64,000 nucleotides of DNA. It comes from Azoarcus indigens (GTDB taxonomy: Bacteria; Pseudomonadota; Gammaproteobacteria; Burkholderiales; Rhodocyclaceae). The stretch covers positions 28,893 through 92,892 of the forward strand of contig NZ_SNVV01000021.1 of NCBI RefSeq assembly GCF_004361735.1. The letters run 5' to 3'. Both the position numbers and the translations under genes were made by a program. Below the pieces are notes generated by a model, which searched no databases, had not been told where the DNA came from, and worked only from the letters and a program-made list of their open reading frames with translations. This document shows, piece by piece, positions 39,299 through 48,421 of the stretch. The stretch's first letter is position 1. Every line of letters begins with the position of its first letter.

Positions 39299-40108
39299 AT
39301 GCAAGAAAAGCAGGTCCGCAGCATCTTCCTGTCCGACGTCCACCTCGGCACCCGTGGCTGCCAGGCGGACCGTCTGCTGGATTTCCTGCGCCACTACGAA
39401 TCGGAGTACCTCTATCTGTTGGGTGACATCGTCGATTTCTGGGCGATGAACCGCAGCATCCACTGGAGCGCCACCCAGAACACGGTGGTGCAGAAGGTGC
39501 TGCGGCGCGCACGCAAGGGCACCCAGGTGTTCTTCATACCCGGCAACCACGACGAGGCGCTGCGCGAGTACGTGGGCATTACCTTCGGCGAGATCCGGCT
39601 GGAGTCGGACTGGATACACCACACCGCCGACGGTCGTCGTTTCCTGCTGCTGCATGGCGACGAGTACGACCAGGTGACGCGCTACCACCGCTGGGTCGCC
39701 GTCATCGGCGATGTCGCCTACAACACCCTGGTGCGGCTCAACACCTGGCTGTCTCGCGCCCGCCGCCGGCTGGGCATCTCCGGCTACTGGTCGCTGGCCG
39801 GCTACGCCAAGCGCAAGGTAAAGACGGCGGTGAGCTTCATCTTCGATTTCGAGGATTCCGTGGTGCGCGGCGCCCGCGAGCGCGGCGTGGATGGCGTGAT
39901 CTGCGGCCACATCCACTGGGCGGCAATCAAGGAAATCGGCGGCATGAGCTACATCAACTGCGGCGACTGGGTGGACAGCTGCACCGCCATCGTCGAGCAC
40001 TTGGATGGCCGGCTCGAACTGGTGGAATGGAACACCCGGCCGGCCGCTCTGCTGGCACCGCCCAAACCCGTCAGTTCCGAGGAAAACGAGACCGCGCTCG
40101 CTGGCTAG
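39299..40108 (+). CDS. UDP-2,3-diacylglucosamine diphosphatase family (LpxH-like) metallophosphatase
   Basis: 269 residues of the calcineurin-like phosphoesterase fold. Metal ligands: Asp13 and His15 in LSDVHLGTRG, Asp43 in LGDIVDFW, Asn83-His84 in PGNHD, LLHGDEYD and GHIHWA. This subgroup (COG2908) is related to LpxH of lipid A synthesis, and the long helical insert around residues 120-165 suits a membrane-surface lipid substrate. Whether it is the main LpxH or a paralogue cannot be told here. ATG 39299; the upstream frame extension is shadow. Its TAG stop overlaps the TAG of the convergent MFS gene in the palindrome CTAG. Confidence 0.87.
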   Translation: MQEKQVRSIFLSDVHLGTRGCQADRLLDFLRHYESEYLYLLGDIVDFWAMNRSIHWSATQNTVVQKVLRRARKGTQVFFIPGNHDEALREYVGITFGEIRLESDWIHHTADGRRFLLLHGDEYDQVTRYHRWVAVIGDVAYNTLVRLNTWLSRARRRLGISGYWSLAGYAKRKVKTAVSFIFDFEDSVVRGARERGVDGVICGHIHWAAIKEIGGMSYINCGDWVDSCTAIVEHLDGRLELVEWNTRPAALLAPPKPVSSEENETALAG

Positions 40109-41322
40109 ACCGGCGCCCGCTTCACCCGCAACAGCGGCAGGTAGGCGCAGAATTGCACCGCCAGCAGACCGCCGAAGGCGATCTTCAGCGCGCAGTCCAG
40201 CGCATGCCCGGCAAGCTGCAGTCCATCCAGCGCCAGCCCCATGCCCCACTGCACCGCGAAAGCCCCGGCGAATGCCATCAGGTTCACCGCCGTGCTCACC
40301 CGGCCGAACTGCGTCCGCGGGAAGTAGCCGGCGGCCGCCAGGTAAGACTGGGAGTTGACGGCGGAGAACACGCCGAACAGGCACCAGGCCAGCCCCAGCG
40401 GCAGGCAATCGGTCAGCAGCGCCAGCTCCACCAGCAGCATGCCGGCGTAGCCCGCCCGCAGTATGGTTGGCGAGCGGATGCCGCTGCGCGCCAGCCGGGT
40501 ACCGAACAGGCCCATCGCAAGCTGGCCGGCCAGCATGCCGAGGTTGAGGATCAGCAGATAACGGGCCGCCCCCGCCAGCTCCAGTCCGTTGACGTTCATC
40601 AGCCAGGGCACCACCCACAGCCCCTGCAAGGCCATGAAGCCGCCGGTGAAGAAGGTCGCCGCAGCGGCGTAGCGCAGGAAGTCCCGCGAACGGAAGATGC
40701 CGGCCACCGAAGCCAGCGCGGCAGTCAGCGTGTCCTCGCCGGTATGCGGCGCTTCGTCCGGCAGCGAAATGAAAATCCAGGCCGAGGCCAGCAAGGCGCA
40801 GGCGGTGATGCCCCAGAACAGCCCGCGCCAGCCCAGCAGCGGCAACAGTGCCTCCAGCGGCGCGCTGGCCGTCAGCGCGCCCAGCGCGCCGGCGGCCATG
40901 ATGAAGCCGGTCATGGAGCCTTGGCGCTCCGGCGGGTACCACATCGCAAATCCCTTCAGCCCCGCCATCAGGCAGGCGGACACTCCCAGCCCGAGCAGGC
41001 CGCGGGCGAGGCCCAACGAAGTCAGCGAATCGCCGGTAGCGAAGGCAACGCCGCCCAGGGCAGTGACCAGCAGCAGGCTGCCCTCCACCCGCCGCGGACC
41101 GTAGCGGTCCAGCGCGATGCCGATCGGAATCTGCATCAGGCCGAAGGCGACGAAGTACGCGCTGGTCAGCAGGCCCAACTGGGAGGCGGACAACCCGAGC
41201 TCCAAGGAGAGCGCCGGCGAGATCACCGCATTCACGGTGCGCAGCAAATAGGAGAGGTAGTAACCGAGCGCGAAGGGCAGGAAGATCCGGCCCCAGGCAC
41301 CGGGAAGCTGAGCGGACGACAT
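40105..41322 (-). CDS. MFS transporter
   Basis: 405 residues with about twelve hydrophobic segments. The family signature between helices 2 and 3 is seen as GIALDRYGPRR (about 68-78), and the N-terminal domain starts FALGYYLSYLLRTVNAVISP, similar to uncharacterised nitrate/nitrite or organic-anion type MFS proteins. The substrate is unknown. ATG 41322 begins MSSAQLPGAWGR; the reading frame extends 196 codons further but over the divergent amidase gene. Its stop codon shares the CTAG tetranucleotide with the stop of the lpxH-like gene. Confidence 0.88.
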   Translation of the reverse strand: MSSAQLPGAWGRIFLPFALGYYLSYLLRTVNAVISPALSLELGLSASQLGLLTSAYFVAFGLMQIPIGIALDRYGPRRVEGSLLLVTALGGVAFATGDSLTSLGLARGLLGLGVSACLMAGLKGFAMWYPPERQGSMTGFIMAAGALGALTASAPLEALLPLLGWRGLFWGITACALLASAWIFISLPDEAPHTGEDTLTAALASVAGIFRSRDFLRYAAAATFFTGGFMALQGLWVVPWLMNVNGLELAGAARYLLILNLGMLAGQLAMGLFGTRLARSGIRSPTILRAGYAGMLLVELALLTDCLPLGLAWCLFGVFSAVNSQSYLAAAGYFPRTQFGRVSTAVNLMAFAGAFAVQWGMGLALDGLQLAGHALDCALKIAFGGLLAVQFCAYLPLLRVKRAPV

Positions 41323-41625
41323 CGGAACTGGAAGGCTGCAAAAGGGGTGAAAAGGGTGAAAGGGGCGCATTCTGCCTGCCGTTGCGGGGCCTGGGTCAAC
41401 CGCGATGACCAGCGTCTTTCTCCCCTCCCCGCCCGGCGCCGCAAAACAGCAATCGCGATGGCCCGCTCCCCGGCTCCGGGAGCGCCCCGAAGGCCTGGCC
41501 TCCATTTCATCCCCCGCCTCTCCTTGCGGCGCACAACAACTGAGGCATACCACGCATAATATGCACCGGCACCGCCTGCGCAGGCGGCGTCCGTCCCCAA
41601 CCGACCCCTCAAGACGGGAGCCCTC
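41323..41625. other. 303-base divergent region between MFS and amidase genes
   Basis: Contains a G/A-rich direct repeat (AAAAGGGGTG, AAAAGGGTG, AAAGGGG near 41340-41366, just upstream of the MFS start), an inverted repeat GCTCCC/GGGAGC near 41465-41484, and a 16-base palindrome at 41572-41587. A possible amidase -10 CATAAT lies near 41555. No coding sequence is supported. Confidence 0.5.
41572..41587. promoter_or_regulatory. Perfect 16-base palindrome in the amidase leader
   Basis: CCGCCTGCGCAGGCGG is fully self-complementary and lies 38 bases upstream of the amidase ATG, just downstream of a CATAAT -10-like element. It could be an operator placed to block initiation or a leader hairpin. Confidence 0.4.
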
Positions 41626-42807
41626 ATGCTGCTCGAAAAAGACCCCGCCCACGCCTTCATCCCCTACCCGGCAGTGCCGGTCGCGCACGCCCCCACCGGC
41701 CCGCTCGCCGGCCTCAGCTTCGGCGTCAAGGACCTGTTCGATGTCGCCGGCTACCCCACAGGGGGTGGCAATCCCCATGTGCTGGCCCTGTCGGGCATCA
41801 AGGCCACGAACGCCCCGGCAGTACAGATGCTGCTGGACGCGGGGGCGCGCTTCGTCGGCAAGACCTATACCGACGAACTCGCCTTCTCCATGAGCGGCAT
41901 CAACGCTCACTTCGGCGTGCCGCGCAATGGCGCCGCGCCGGAGCGCACGCCCGGCGGCTCCTCTTCCGGTTCAGCAGCGGCGGTATCCAACCGGCTGGCG
42001 GACTTCGCCATCGGCACCGACACCGGCGGCTCCATCCGCTGCCCGGCCAGCCACTGCGGGCTCTTCGGCCTGCGCCCCAGCCACGGCCGCATTACCCTGG
42101 AGGGCAGCCTGGATCTCGCCCCCAGCTTCGACACCCTGGGCTTCTTCAGCCGCGACGTCGCCACGCTGGAGCGTGTCGGCGCCGTGCTGCTGGGCGAGGA
42201 CACCGCCGCGCTACCCGACACCGTGCGCCTGCTCTACCCGGAAGACGGCTGGAGCCTGCTGGACGGCCCGGTCCGACAGGCCCTGCAGCCCGCCCTGGAA
42301 CGCGCGGAGGCCGCACTCGGTGGGGCGAGCCTGGTCCGCATGGCCAACGCCGGCATCGACCGCAACTTCTCCGCCTTCCGCCATATTCAGGGTCGCGAAG
42401 CCTGGGAAAGCGATGGCGAAATGATAGAGCGGCACGGCCTCGTGCTCGGCCCCGGCGTGCGCGAGCGCTTCGCCTGGGGACGCAGCGTCAGTAACGAGAA
42501 GCTGGAAGAAAGCTGGCAGGTGCTGCGGGAGGTCCAGGCGGAGATCGCCGAACTGCTGGGAGAAGACGGAGTGCTGGTGCTGCCCACCATGCCGGACATT
42601 GCCCCGCTGCTTACCACCGGGGAGGCGGCGCTGGACGAGTACCGCAACACCTCGATCAGGCTGCTCAGCCTCGCCGGCCTTTCCGGATGCCCGCAGCTGT
42701 CGATGCCTCTTGCAACACGCCTGGGCGCACCGCTGGGCCTCTCCTTGATAGGGCCGGCCGGCAGCGACCGCAGCCTCATCGCGCTCGCGGCACGCATCAC
42801 TGCTTGA
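41626..42807 (+). CDS. Amidase-signature-family amidase
   Basis: 393 residues with the Ser-Ser-Lys catalytic set: Lys35 in FGVKDLFDVAG, the Gly/Ser-rich RTPGGSSSGSAAAV (108-120) and nucleophile Ser136 in GTDTGGSIRCPA. It is shorter than GatA and lacks the GatA C-terminal elements; no gatB or gatC is nearby, so a free amidase acting on small amides is more likely than tRNA amidotransferase. ATG 41626 has a GGGAG ribosome site. Its end is followed by a stem-loop and the T6SS left arm. Confidence 0.9.
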   Translation: MLLEKDPAHAFIPYPAVPVAHAPTGPLAGLSFGVKDLFDVAGYPTGGGNPHVLALSGIKATNAPAVQMLLDAGARFVGKTYTDELAFSMSGINAHFGVPRNGAAPERTPGGSSSGSAAAVSNRLADFAIGTDTGGSIRCPASHCGLFGLRPSHGRITLEGSLDLAPSFDTLGFFSRDVATLERVGAVLLGEDTAALPDTVRLLYPEDGWSLLDGPVRQALQPALERAEAALGGASLVRMANAGIDRNFSAFRHIQGREAWESDGEMIERHGLVLGPGVRERFAWGRSVSNEKLEESWQVLREVQAEIAELLGEDGVLVLPTMPDIAPLLTTGEAALDEYRNTSIRLLSLAGLSGCPQLSMPLATRLGAPLGLSLIGPAGSDRSLIALAARITA

Positions 42808-42824
42808 GGCACCTTCCGCCTCGT

Positions 42825-42842
42825 GGAGGGTTCTCACCCTCC
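42825..42842. terminator. Stem-loop after the amidase gene
   Basis: GGAGGGT and ACCCTCC form a 7-bp stem with a TCTC loop, 18 bases past the amidase stop and in the convergent gap to the PAAR gene. No T-run follows. Confidence 0.4.
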
Positions 42843-42949
42843 GCGCTGGCGCGGCGATCGCTACGCCTGCTGCCGCGGGCAGCGCGAGACCTGGCTCCCC
42901 TGTTCCGGGCGCCGCGGCCTGCGGGCCCTCCCCGACGCTACGCCGCTGC

Positions 42950-43210
42950 TTACTGGTGCACCGCTCCCATGGGGCCGCTCGCGATCAGGCTGGCGCCGCA
43001 GGCGGTCTTCATCCCGTGCAAAGCAACCGGCACGCCGTCCACGCTGTAGCAGGCACTGCCTTCGACGATGGGGAATACGCCCTTGCACTTCGGGCAGCTC
43101 ACCTTGTGACCCAGGCCAGCGATCGGCCGGCCATTGAGGTCGGTCTGGCCGAATCCTTCCAGTACGGTGCCACCGTGATCGGTGGCGTCTCCCTTACGAA
43201 CGATGTCCAT
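42950..43210 (-). CDS. PAAR-repeat T6SS spike-tip protein
   Basis: 86 residues forming only a PAAR domain: DIVRKGDATDHGGTVLEG, then GHKVSCPKCKGVFPIVEG and VALHGMKTACGASLIAS. The Cys pair CPKC and later Cys residues probably help hold the zinc that stabilises the PAAR cone. PAAR proteins cap the VgrG trimer and can carry toxins, but there is no C-terminal extension here, so any effector would attach non-covalently or through VgrG. AGAGGAA precedes the ATG. Last gene of the left T6SS arm, 18 bases after tssM. Confidence 0.88.
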   Translation of the reverse strand: MDIVRKGDATDHGGTVLEGFGQTDLNGRPIAGLGHKVSCPKCKGVFPIVEGSACYSVDGVPVALHGMKTACGASLIASGPMGAVHQ

Positions 43211-43228
43211 TGGCGAGTTCCTCTTGCC

Positions 43229-46200
43229 TCATCCGCGCGCCGCGGCTCCCGCGGGCGCCGTGGTCGAACTACCGACCTGTTTCCTGCGCGGCATGCTGTT
43301 GTCCATCAACAGCGTTCGCGGCAGCGCAAAGCCCCGGAACAGTTGCTGGGTGAAAGGGTTTTCGCGCTTGTCCGCCGTCACCCGGTAACGCATTCCGCCG
43401 TCGCTCGCAAGGAAGCTGAGATCGACCGAGGTCTCGCTGGCGCCGTTGAGCTGGGCCTGACTGAACAACCTGAACATCGACCAGGGGCCGCGGTAAGCCA
43501 CACCGCTGCTGTTGCCTTCGCCTCCCACCAGGGTGATGCGGCTCTCCCCGCCGCCGCTCGCGCCGCTGAGGGCGTTGGGCCAGATCAGCGCGGTAGGGGC
43601 CGTCGCGCCATGGCTGTAACCGATCAATTGGCCCTCGATGTTCAACACGCTGCTGCGCCGGGTAGTCGTCAGGCCCAGGGGCTCGACCGAGAACTGGATC
43701 CCCAGGCTGCCCCGGCTGCCAAAGAAGGCATCGCGTATCCGGTCCGCGGCCTGCAACTGCGTCAACAAGTCGGTGCGCAGCAGGTAGCCGCCCAGGCGTT
43801 CGGAGTACAAGGCCTCCAGATTGTCTTCGAGGAAGACTTTCAGATACTGCGCCTTGAACTGCTGCAGCTTGCCCTGGGGACCAAAGAAGGCTGCGAAGTC
43901 ATCCAGGGAGACCTCCTGGCGGCTGCCGGGACTGAAGGGATAGCGCCCAGCCAGACGCTCGTTGTAGAAGCGGTAAACCTCAGCATCCCAGCGCCGCTCC
44001 AGCTCGGTCAGCGCCTCTATCATCAGCACCTGGGCCGATTCGTCCGCCAGCTTGCCGACCTGCCTGTTCAAGGGCTGCGGCAAACCGGCGGCGGCGCGGC
44101 GAAGGTTGCCTATCGGGTCCGGGCCCTTCAGCGCCAGCCGGTCCAGCACCACGCCCAGGGCTGCCTTGCCGCGATTCGGGCTGTCATGCACGCCCTTCAA
44201 CTGCTCCTGCACGCTGACGATGAGCTGCAGGGTCTCGTCCAGGTAGGCCGCCTTGTCGCCCTTGGCCGCCAGCAGCCCGGTGAGCGGCGCGAAGCTGCGC
44301 ACGATGTTGCCGGCCTGCGGCGCTGTCGCCGCCACCAGGGCCCCGGTCACCGCTTCGCTCTTGTCGTCGCCGGCGGCCACCAGGCCCTCGGTATTGTCGC
44401 GGACGGTCTCCAGCAGGCGGCGCAGGGGCGCGGCCGGCCCGGTCACGCTGCCCAGCACATTGACGGCCTGATTGATGTCCTCGAAATCCCGCACCTCGAG
44501 CCGGTTCAGATTGCGCTGCCAGGTATCGATGTAGTCGCGGTGGTAGATGGCCCGGATGCGATCGGCGAGAGCATCCCGGTCGGCCTGGGAGTAGTCGATG
44601 TTGCGCCGCTCGCCCAGCGCCCATTGGTCGATGATCGCCAGGTCTGCCATGCCCTTGCTGTTCGGCTCGAAGTACCGCAGGTAGCCCTTCGCGGTGAGCA
44701 GGGCATCTATCCTGCCGTTGGCTGGGGGAAGGCCGTGCTCTTCGGCTGCGCTGGAAGTCTGATACACGATGTCGAAGGCGGGGCCGATCTCGCTGCGCAG
44801 GTCCAGCGGCGTGCGCAGCACCTGGCCGGCCTCGCCGCGCATGCTCATGTATACCCGCTGGGGCATCGGGATTTGCCGCAGTTTGTTCTGGACCTGGGCA
44901 ACCCGTGTCCGGTACTGGGGCAGATCGGTATCCACATGCGCCATCGCGTAATCCAGGTGGCCCTGCAGCGCGAGTTGCACCTCGTTCTCGCCGGGAAAGG
45001 CAGACTGCCACTGCTTCGCCATCCATTCCTGCACGATGGGCGAGCGACGGCTCGGCCGCTCCTCGATCATGCGATAGACCCGCAGGGCCGCCAGCTGCGC
45101 GTCGCTGCCGGCCTGCGGCGACTCCATGGCGGCCATGACGCCGCCAGCCACCTGGGGCAGGAAGCGCTGGGAAAGCAGCGACATGTAGGCCTCGTCCACC
45201 TTGGGTCCGATCTGCCGCCCCGGGTACAGCCCCATGTCCGACACCAGCGGCCAGGACTCGCGGTAATCGCCGAACACCAGGACTGCGCTGCGGATCTGGT
45301 TGAGGGGAGCCAGCAGGTTGCGACCGGTGGGGTCCGCGCCGCCGTCGATGACGTGCGCGCCGAAACCGCCGCTGCGCTCCAGCACCATCGCCGTCCTGTC
45401 CCGATTCACCGTGTAGTAGTGATACCAGCCGGCGACGACCAGCAGGCTGCCCAGGGCCGCCACGCTGGTGCTCAGGGCCAGCGCCCGCCTTTTTGCCGCG
45501 ATCACCTTGAGGTTGTCGCTGGCGAGCCCGGCTTCGGGGTAGATGACGGACTGGAACAGCTGCCGGGCGAAATACACCATCGCCCGCCCGCCGGGCTGGG
45601 CATCGGCAATCGACGGCGCGATGCCGTAGGTCTGGGCGGCATTGCCGACGAAGGCGTTGCAGAGCAGGCCCTGCTGATAAACCGAAGAGAAGTAGACGCC
45701 CCGTGGCAGCGCCGGCGTGGCGTAGCGGTCGCTGCCCAGCACGTCGGCCAGGAAGCCCAGCAGCAGTTGCCGCATGCCGGCCAGCTGGCGGATCAGGCAG
45801 AACAGCGCCTCCCGTTCCTCCAGCGCCAGAGCAGCGCTCAGCGCATCGAAGACCTGCTCGTTCAGGTGCTTCAGGAACTCATCGTAGCGCTGCCCCAGTT
45901 CAGCCAACCAGGCGTCGTAATCGTGTACCGAGTCCAGCGTGAAGGTGAAGCCGAAGATGTCCTCCCGGACCGCCTTCGGCAGGCGGGCGAAGAAGACCTC
46001 GAAGCCTTCGAGGCGGTCGAACTTGCTCAGCACCACGTAGAGCGGCGGCCGCATTCCCAGTTGCCGGCAGAGTTCGGCCAACCGGGAACGCAGCAGGATG
46101 GCCAGCGCCTTGCGGTCGCTGGCCGGCAGGCCGAGCAGGCTCACCAGGTCCACCATCAGCACGACGCCGTTGAGCGGACGCCGGCTGCGGTTGCGTGCGA

Positions 46201-46945
46201 GCCAGCCTATCAGGTGCGACCACAGCCGGGCGTGGGTGCCGGCCGGCAGGTATCCGCCAGTGCTTTCGCCCGGCACGGGTCTTGACCGGTCGAACTCCGG
46301 CTCTCCGCCGTGGGCCGCATCATCGTCCCAGGCCATCTCGGCATCCTGTGGCTGGCTGACGAACTCGCCGGGCGGGTCTATCAGTACTGCCTCGTTGCCC
46401 ATCCACCAATCCACCGGATAGGCCAGATCAGGATCATCCAGCAGGCGGCCGCTGCCGGCCTTGACCTCGCCGGTGAGGGAGAAGCTCTGATTGCTGCGGT
46501 TGATGAGGCTGGTCTTGCCGGTGTTTTCCTGCCCAAGTACCAGGTACCACGGCAATCGGTAGAGCGCGTTCCGTCCCTCCAGGTTGGCACGCAGCATGGC
46601 GAGGCTACGGTCCAGCGCACGCTCCTGCGCATGGACGTAGCGCAGGCAAGGGTCCTGGGCACGCTGCACATCCTGCTGCCGTTCGGCCTCCAGACGGCGG
46701 TTGCGCCGCTGCAGCCGTAGCGCCCACACCAGCAGGGGAAGCATGAGCAGGACCACGGTTGCCAGCACGCGGGCGGCCAGGCTCTCGAGCGGGTGATGAT
46801 CGCGCCAGATCAGTTGCGGCCCCAGCCACCACAGGGCGATCAGCAGGAATGCCAGCCCGAGCAGCAGCAGCAAGGGCATTCCCTGCCCGACCCAGCGCAG
46901 TGCAGGCAGGCCGACGCGCTTCAGGAAAGACCAGTTCTTCCACAT
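43229..46945 (-). CDS. tssM: T6SS inner-membrane complex protein TssM (IcmF/VasK)
   Basis: 1238 residues. Two N-terminal membrane helices (about 23-42 and 58-77) precede a cytoplasmic GTPase-like domain with Walker A GQENTGKT (138-145) and DPPGEF. A third membrane helix (about 480-500, VAALGSLLVVAGWYHYY) leads to the long periplasmic part that binds the lipoprotein TssJ. With TssL and TssJ it forms the trans-envelope channel. The length is normal. Some TssM proteins lack the Walker motif; it is intact here, so NTP binding is possible. Starts 15 bases after the tssA stop. Confidence 0.96.
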   Translation of the reverse strand: MWKNWSFLKRVGLPALRWVGQGMPLLLLLGLAFLLIALWWLGPQLIWRDHHPLESLAARVLATVVLLMLPLLVWALRLQRRNRRLEAERQQDVQRAQDPCLRYVHAQERALDRSLAMLRANLEGRNALYRLPWYLVLGQENTGKTSLINRSNQSFSLTGEVKAGSGRLLDDPDLAYPVDWWMGNEAVLIDPPGEFVSQPQDAEMAWDDDAAHGGEPEFDRSRPVPGESTGGYLPAGTHARLWSHLIGWLARNRSRRPLNGVVLMVDLVSLLGLPASDRKALAILLRSRLAELCRQLGMRPPLYVVLSKFDRLEGFEVFFARLPKAVREDIFGFTFTLDSVHDYDAWLAELGQRYDEFLKHLNEQVFDALSAALALEEREALFCLIRQLAGMRQLLLGFLADVLGSDRYATPALPRGVYFSSVYQQGLLCNAFVGNAAQTYGIAPSIADAQPGGRAMVYFARQLFQSVIYPEAGLASDNLKVIAAKRRALALSTSVAALGSLLVVAGWYHYYTVNRDRTAMVLERSGGFGAHVIDGGADPTGRNLLAPLNQIRSAVLVFGDYRESWPLVSDMGLYPGRQIGPKVDEAYMSLLSQRFLPQVAGGVMAAMESPQAGSDAQLAALRVYRMIEERPSRRSPIVQEWMAKQWQSAFPGENEVQLALQGHLDYAMAHVDTDLPQYRTRVAQVQNKLRQIPMPQRVYMSMRGEAGQVLRTPLDLRSEIGPAFDIVYQTSSAAEEHGLPPANGRIDALLTAKGYLRYFEPNSKGMADLAIIDQWALGERRNIDYSQADRDALADRIRAIYHRDYIDTWQRNLNRLEVRDFEDINQAVNVLGSVTGPAAPLRRLLETVRDNTEGLVAAGDDKSEAVTGALVAATAPQAGNIVRSFAPLTGLLAAKGDKAAYLDETLQLIVSVQEQLKGVHDSPNRGKAALGVVLDRLALKGPDPIGNLRRAAAGLPQPLNRQVGKLADESAQVLMIEALTELERRWDAEVYRFYNERLAGRYPFSPGSRQEVSLDDFAAFFGPQGKLQQFKAQYLKVFLEDNLEALYSERLGGYLLRTDLLTQLQAADRIRDAFFGSRGSLGIQFSVEPLGLTTTRRSSVLNIEGQLIGYSHGATAPTALIWPNALSGASGGGESRITLVGGEGNSSGVAYRGPWSMFRLFSQAQLNGASETSVDLSFLASDGGMRYRVTADKRENPFTQQLFRGFALPRTLLMDNSMPRRKQVGSSTTAPAGAAARG

Positions 46946-46960
46946 ATCGAGTTCCCTAGC

Positions 46961-48421
46961 TTAGAGCTTTGTCCCCGCGCCACCGGGCGCCGCTGCGTCG
47001 CTCCCGTGGCGGGCAAGGTGTTTGAAGAGTGCCGGCTCCCAGTCCTGCACCACGGCCTTGAGCATGAGTTCGTGGGCAGCGCGGTAGAGCTTGCCGGCGA
47101 GCCAGGAGAACTCCCTGGCCCTGAGCAGATCGGCGGCGATGCTCATCGTGTGACATTGGTCGCGCAGGTCAGTGGCCTCGCCCTGCAGCGTTTCCAGCTG
47201 CCTCAGCAAGGCCTCGACACCGCCCCTGTCCAGGCAGGCGAGCAGGCCGGCGCGCAGTTCGCCGAACTCCTGCCGGGCGACCGCCGCGCCGCCGCCTTCC
47301 TCATCGGCACCGCTGAGCCAGCCCAAGGTTTCACCGTCGACGAAGGGCCGGCCGTCCGCGAACTGCAGGTTGCGCAGGCCGGGGATGCGGGCGACGAAGC
47401 GTTCCGACGCCAGCCGTATCGAGGACGCCACCTCCGCCATCTCCAGTTGCTGGGCAACGGCGGCGGCAATGAAGCTGCCGCGTATCCAGTACGGAGAACC
47501 GGCGACGCTCCTCTCCACCCTCTGCAGCAGTTGCGGGCTCAGCTTGTTCGCGGCCAGCGCCTCCTGGTAGCCCTCCGCCACGTCGCGGGGCACGCCCATC
47601 AGTTCGGTACGTTGCTCGCGGCGGGACGGCGGCGCGGCGTTCAGGTGCGCCCACAGGGCGAAGCGGCGCAGCAGGTAGCCGGTGGGGTCGTAGGCGTCCT
47701 GCTGGTTGATGAAGTCGGCCACCGCAAGCAGGGAACGCTTTGCCTCGCGCTCGTCGCCCAGCTTCAGGGGGGCCTCCTCCTTGAAATAGGCCGCGTCGAT
47801 CACCGAGCCGGAGGCGGGCCGCGGCGTTGCGCCGGCGGCTGGCCTTGCCTCCTCCACACGGCACTCCTCCAGCCGCCGCTGGAACGAGGTCTCCAAGCGG
47901 GTGAGCAGGGGTACTTCGAGCTGGGCTGGCAGTGCGCAGGCCTGCAGTTGGTCCAGCGCCGCTCTCGCCCGCTGCTGCTGCGGCCCTGCCGCATCATCCG
48001 CGGTCAGAGAAGGGAGCGCCGCCATCATCCGCTCCACCAGCAATCCGACCAGCCTGCGCTTGTGCGGGTAACCGGTGGGGCCAGGCTTCGGATGGCCGCT
48101 GTCCCAGTAGTGCTCGACCATGCCGGCGAGCAGGCCGGAGGCATCCGCCCACCCCTGCCAGCTGCACTCGCGCAGGCGCGCGGTGATCAGGTGCCCGGCG
48201 ATGCGGAAGTGCTTGCATTGGCGCGCCAGGTAGGAGCAGGCGGACTCTTCGACGTAGGCCCAGTCCATGGCGGCTTCATGCAGGCCGCCCAGCTTGACCA
48301 TCTCGTGGTCTATGGCCTGGAAGGTCTCGTCCTCCTCGTCGAAGACACCCGCGGGCTGCCGGGCGTCCAGCGGCGCGAGCAGCAGTTCGATATCCAGGGG
48401 CGGCTGTTTCACCAGTGGCAT
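46961..48421 (-). CDS. tssA: T6SS protein TssA (VasJ/ImpA domain)
   Basis: 486 residues. The ImpA N-terminal domain is visible as DIELLLAPLDARQPAGVFDEEDE (split by the PAGVF turn) and WQGWADASGLLAG; the C-terminal half is helical and of the VasJ type. TssA proteins sit at the baseplate and sheath tip to coordinate tail-tube and sheath polymerisation. The C-terminus differs between TssA classes; this one, beside vasI and vasH, looks like the Vibrio cholerae VasJ class. Start ATG 48421 overlaps the end of vasI by 13 bases. Confidence 0.9.
   Translation of the reverse strand: MPLVKQPPLDIELLLAPLDARQPAGVFDEEDETFQAIDHEMVKLGGLHEAAMDWAYVEESACSYLARQCKHFRIAGHLITARLRECSWQGWADASGLLAGMVEHYWDSGHPKPGPTGYPHKRRLVGLLVERMMAALPSLTADDAAGPQQQRARAALDQLQACALPAQLEVPLLTRLETSFQRRLEECRVEEARPAAGATPRPASGSVIDAAYFKEEAPLKLGDEREAKRSLLAVADFINQQDAYDPTGYLLRRFALWAHLNAAPPSRREQRTELMGVPRDVAEGYQEALAANKLSPQLLQRVERSVAGSPYWIRGSFIAAAVAQQLEMAEVASSIRLASERFVARIPGLRNLQFADGRPFVDGETLGWLSGADEEGGGAAVARQEFGELRAGLLACLDRGGVEALLRQLETLQGEATDLRDQCHTMSIAADLLRAREFSWLAGKLYRAAHELMLKAVVQDWEPALFKHLARHGSDAAAPGGAGTKL

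Noticed and set aside
41626..42807. Amidase as a T6SS peptidoglycan-amidase effector
   Set aside because: It is an amidase-signature enzyme without a cysteine-peptidase fold, on the opposite strand to the adjacent arm, with its own promoter and no immunity lipoprotein.
42956..46285. 1109-codon open frame opposite tssM
   Set aside because: Shadow of tssM; composition is Gln/His/Leu-rich with no recognisable motif.
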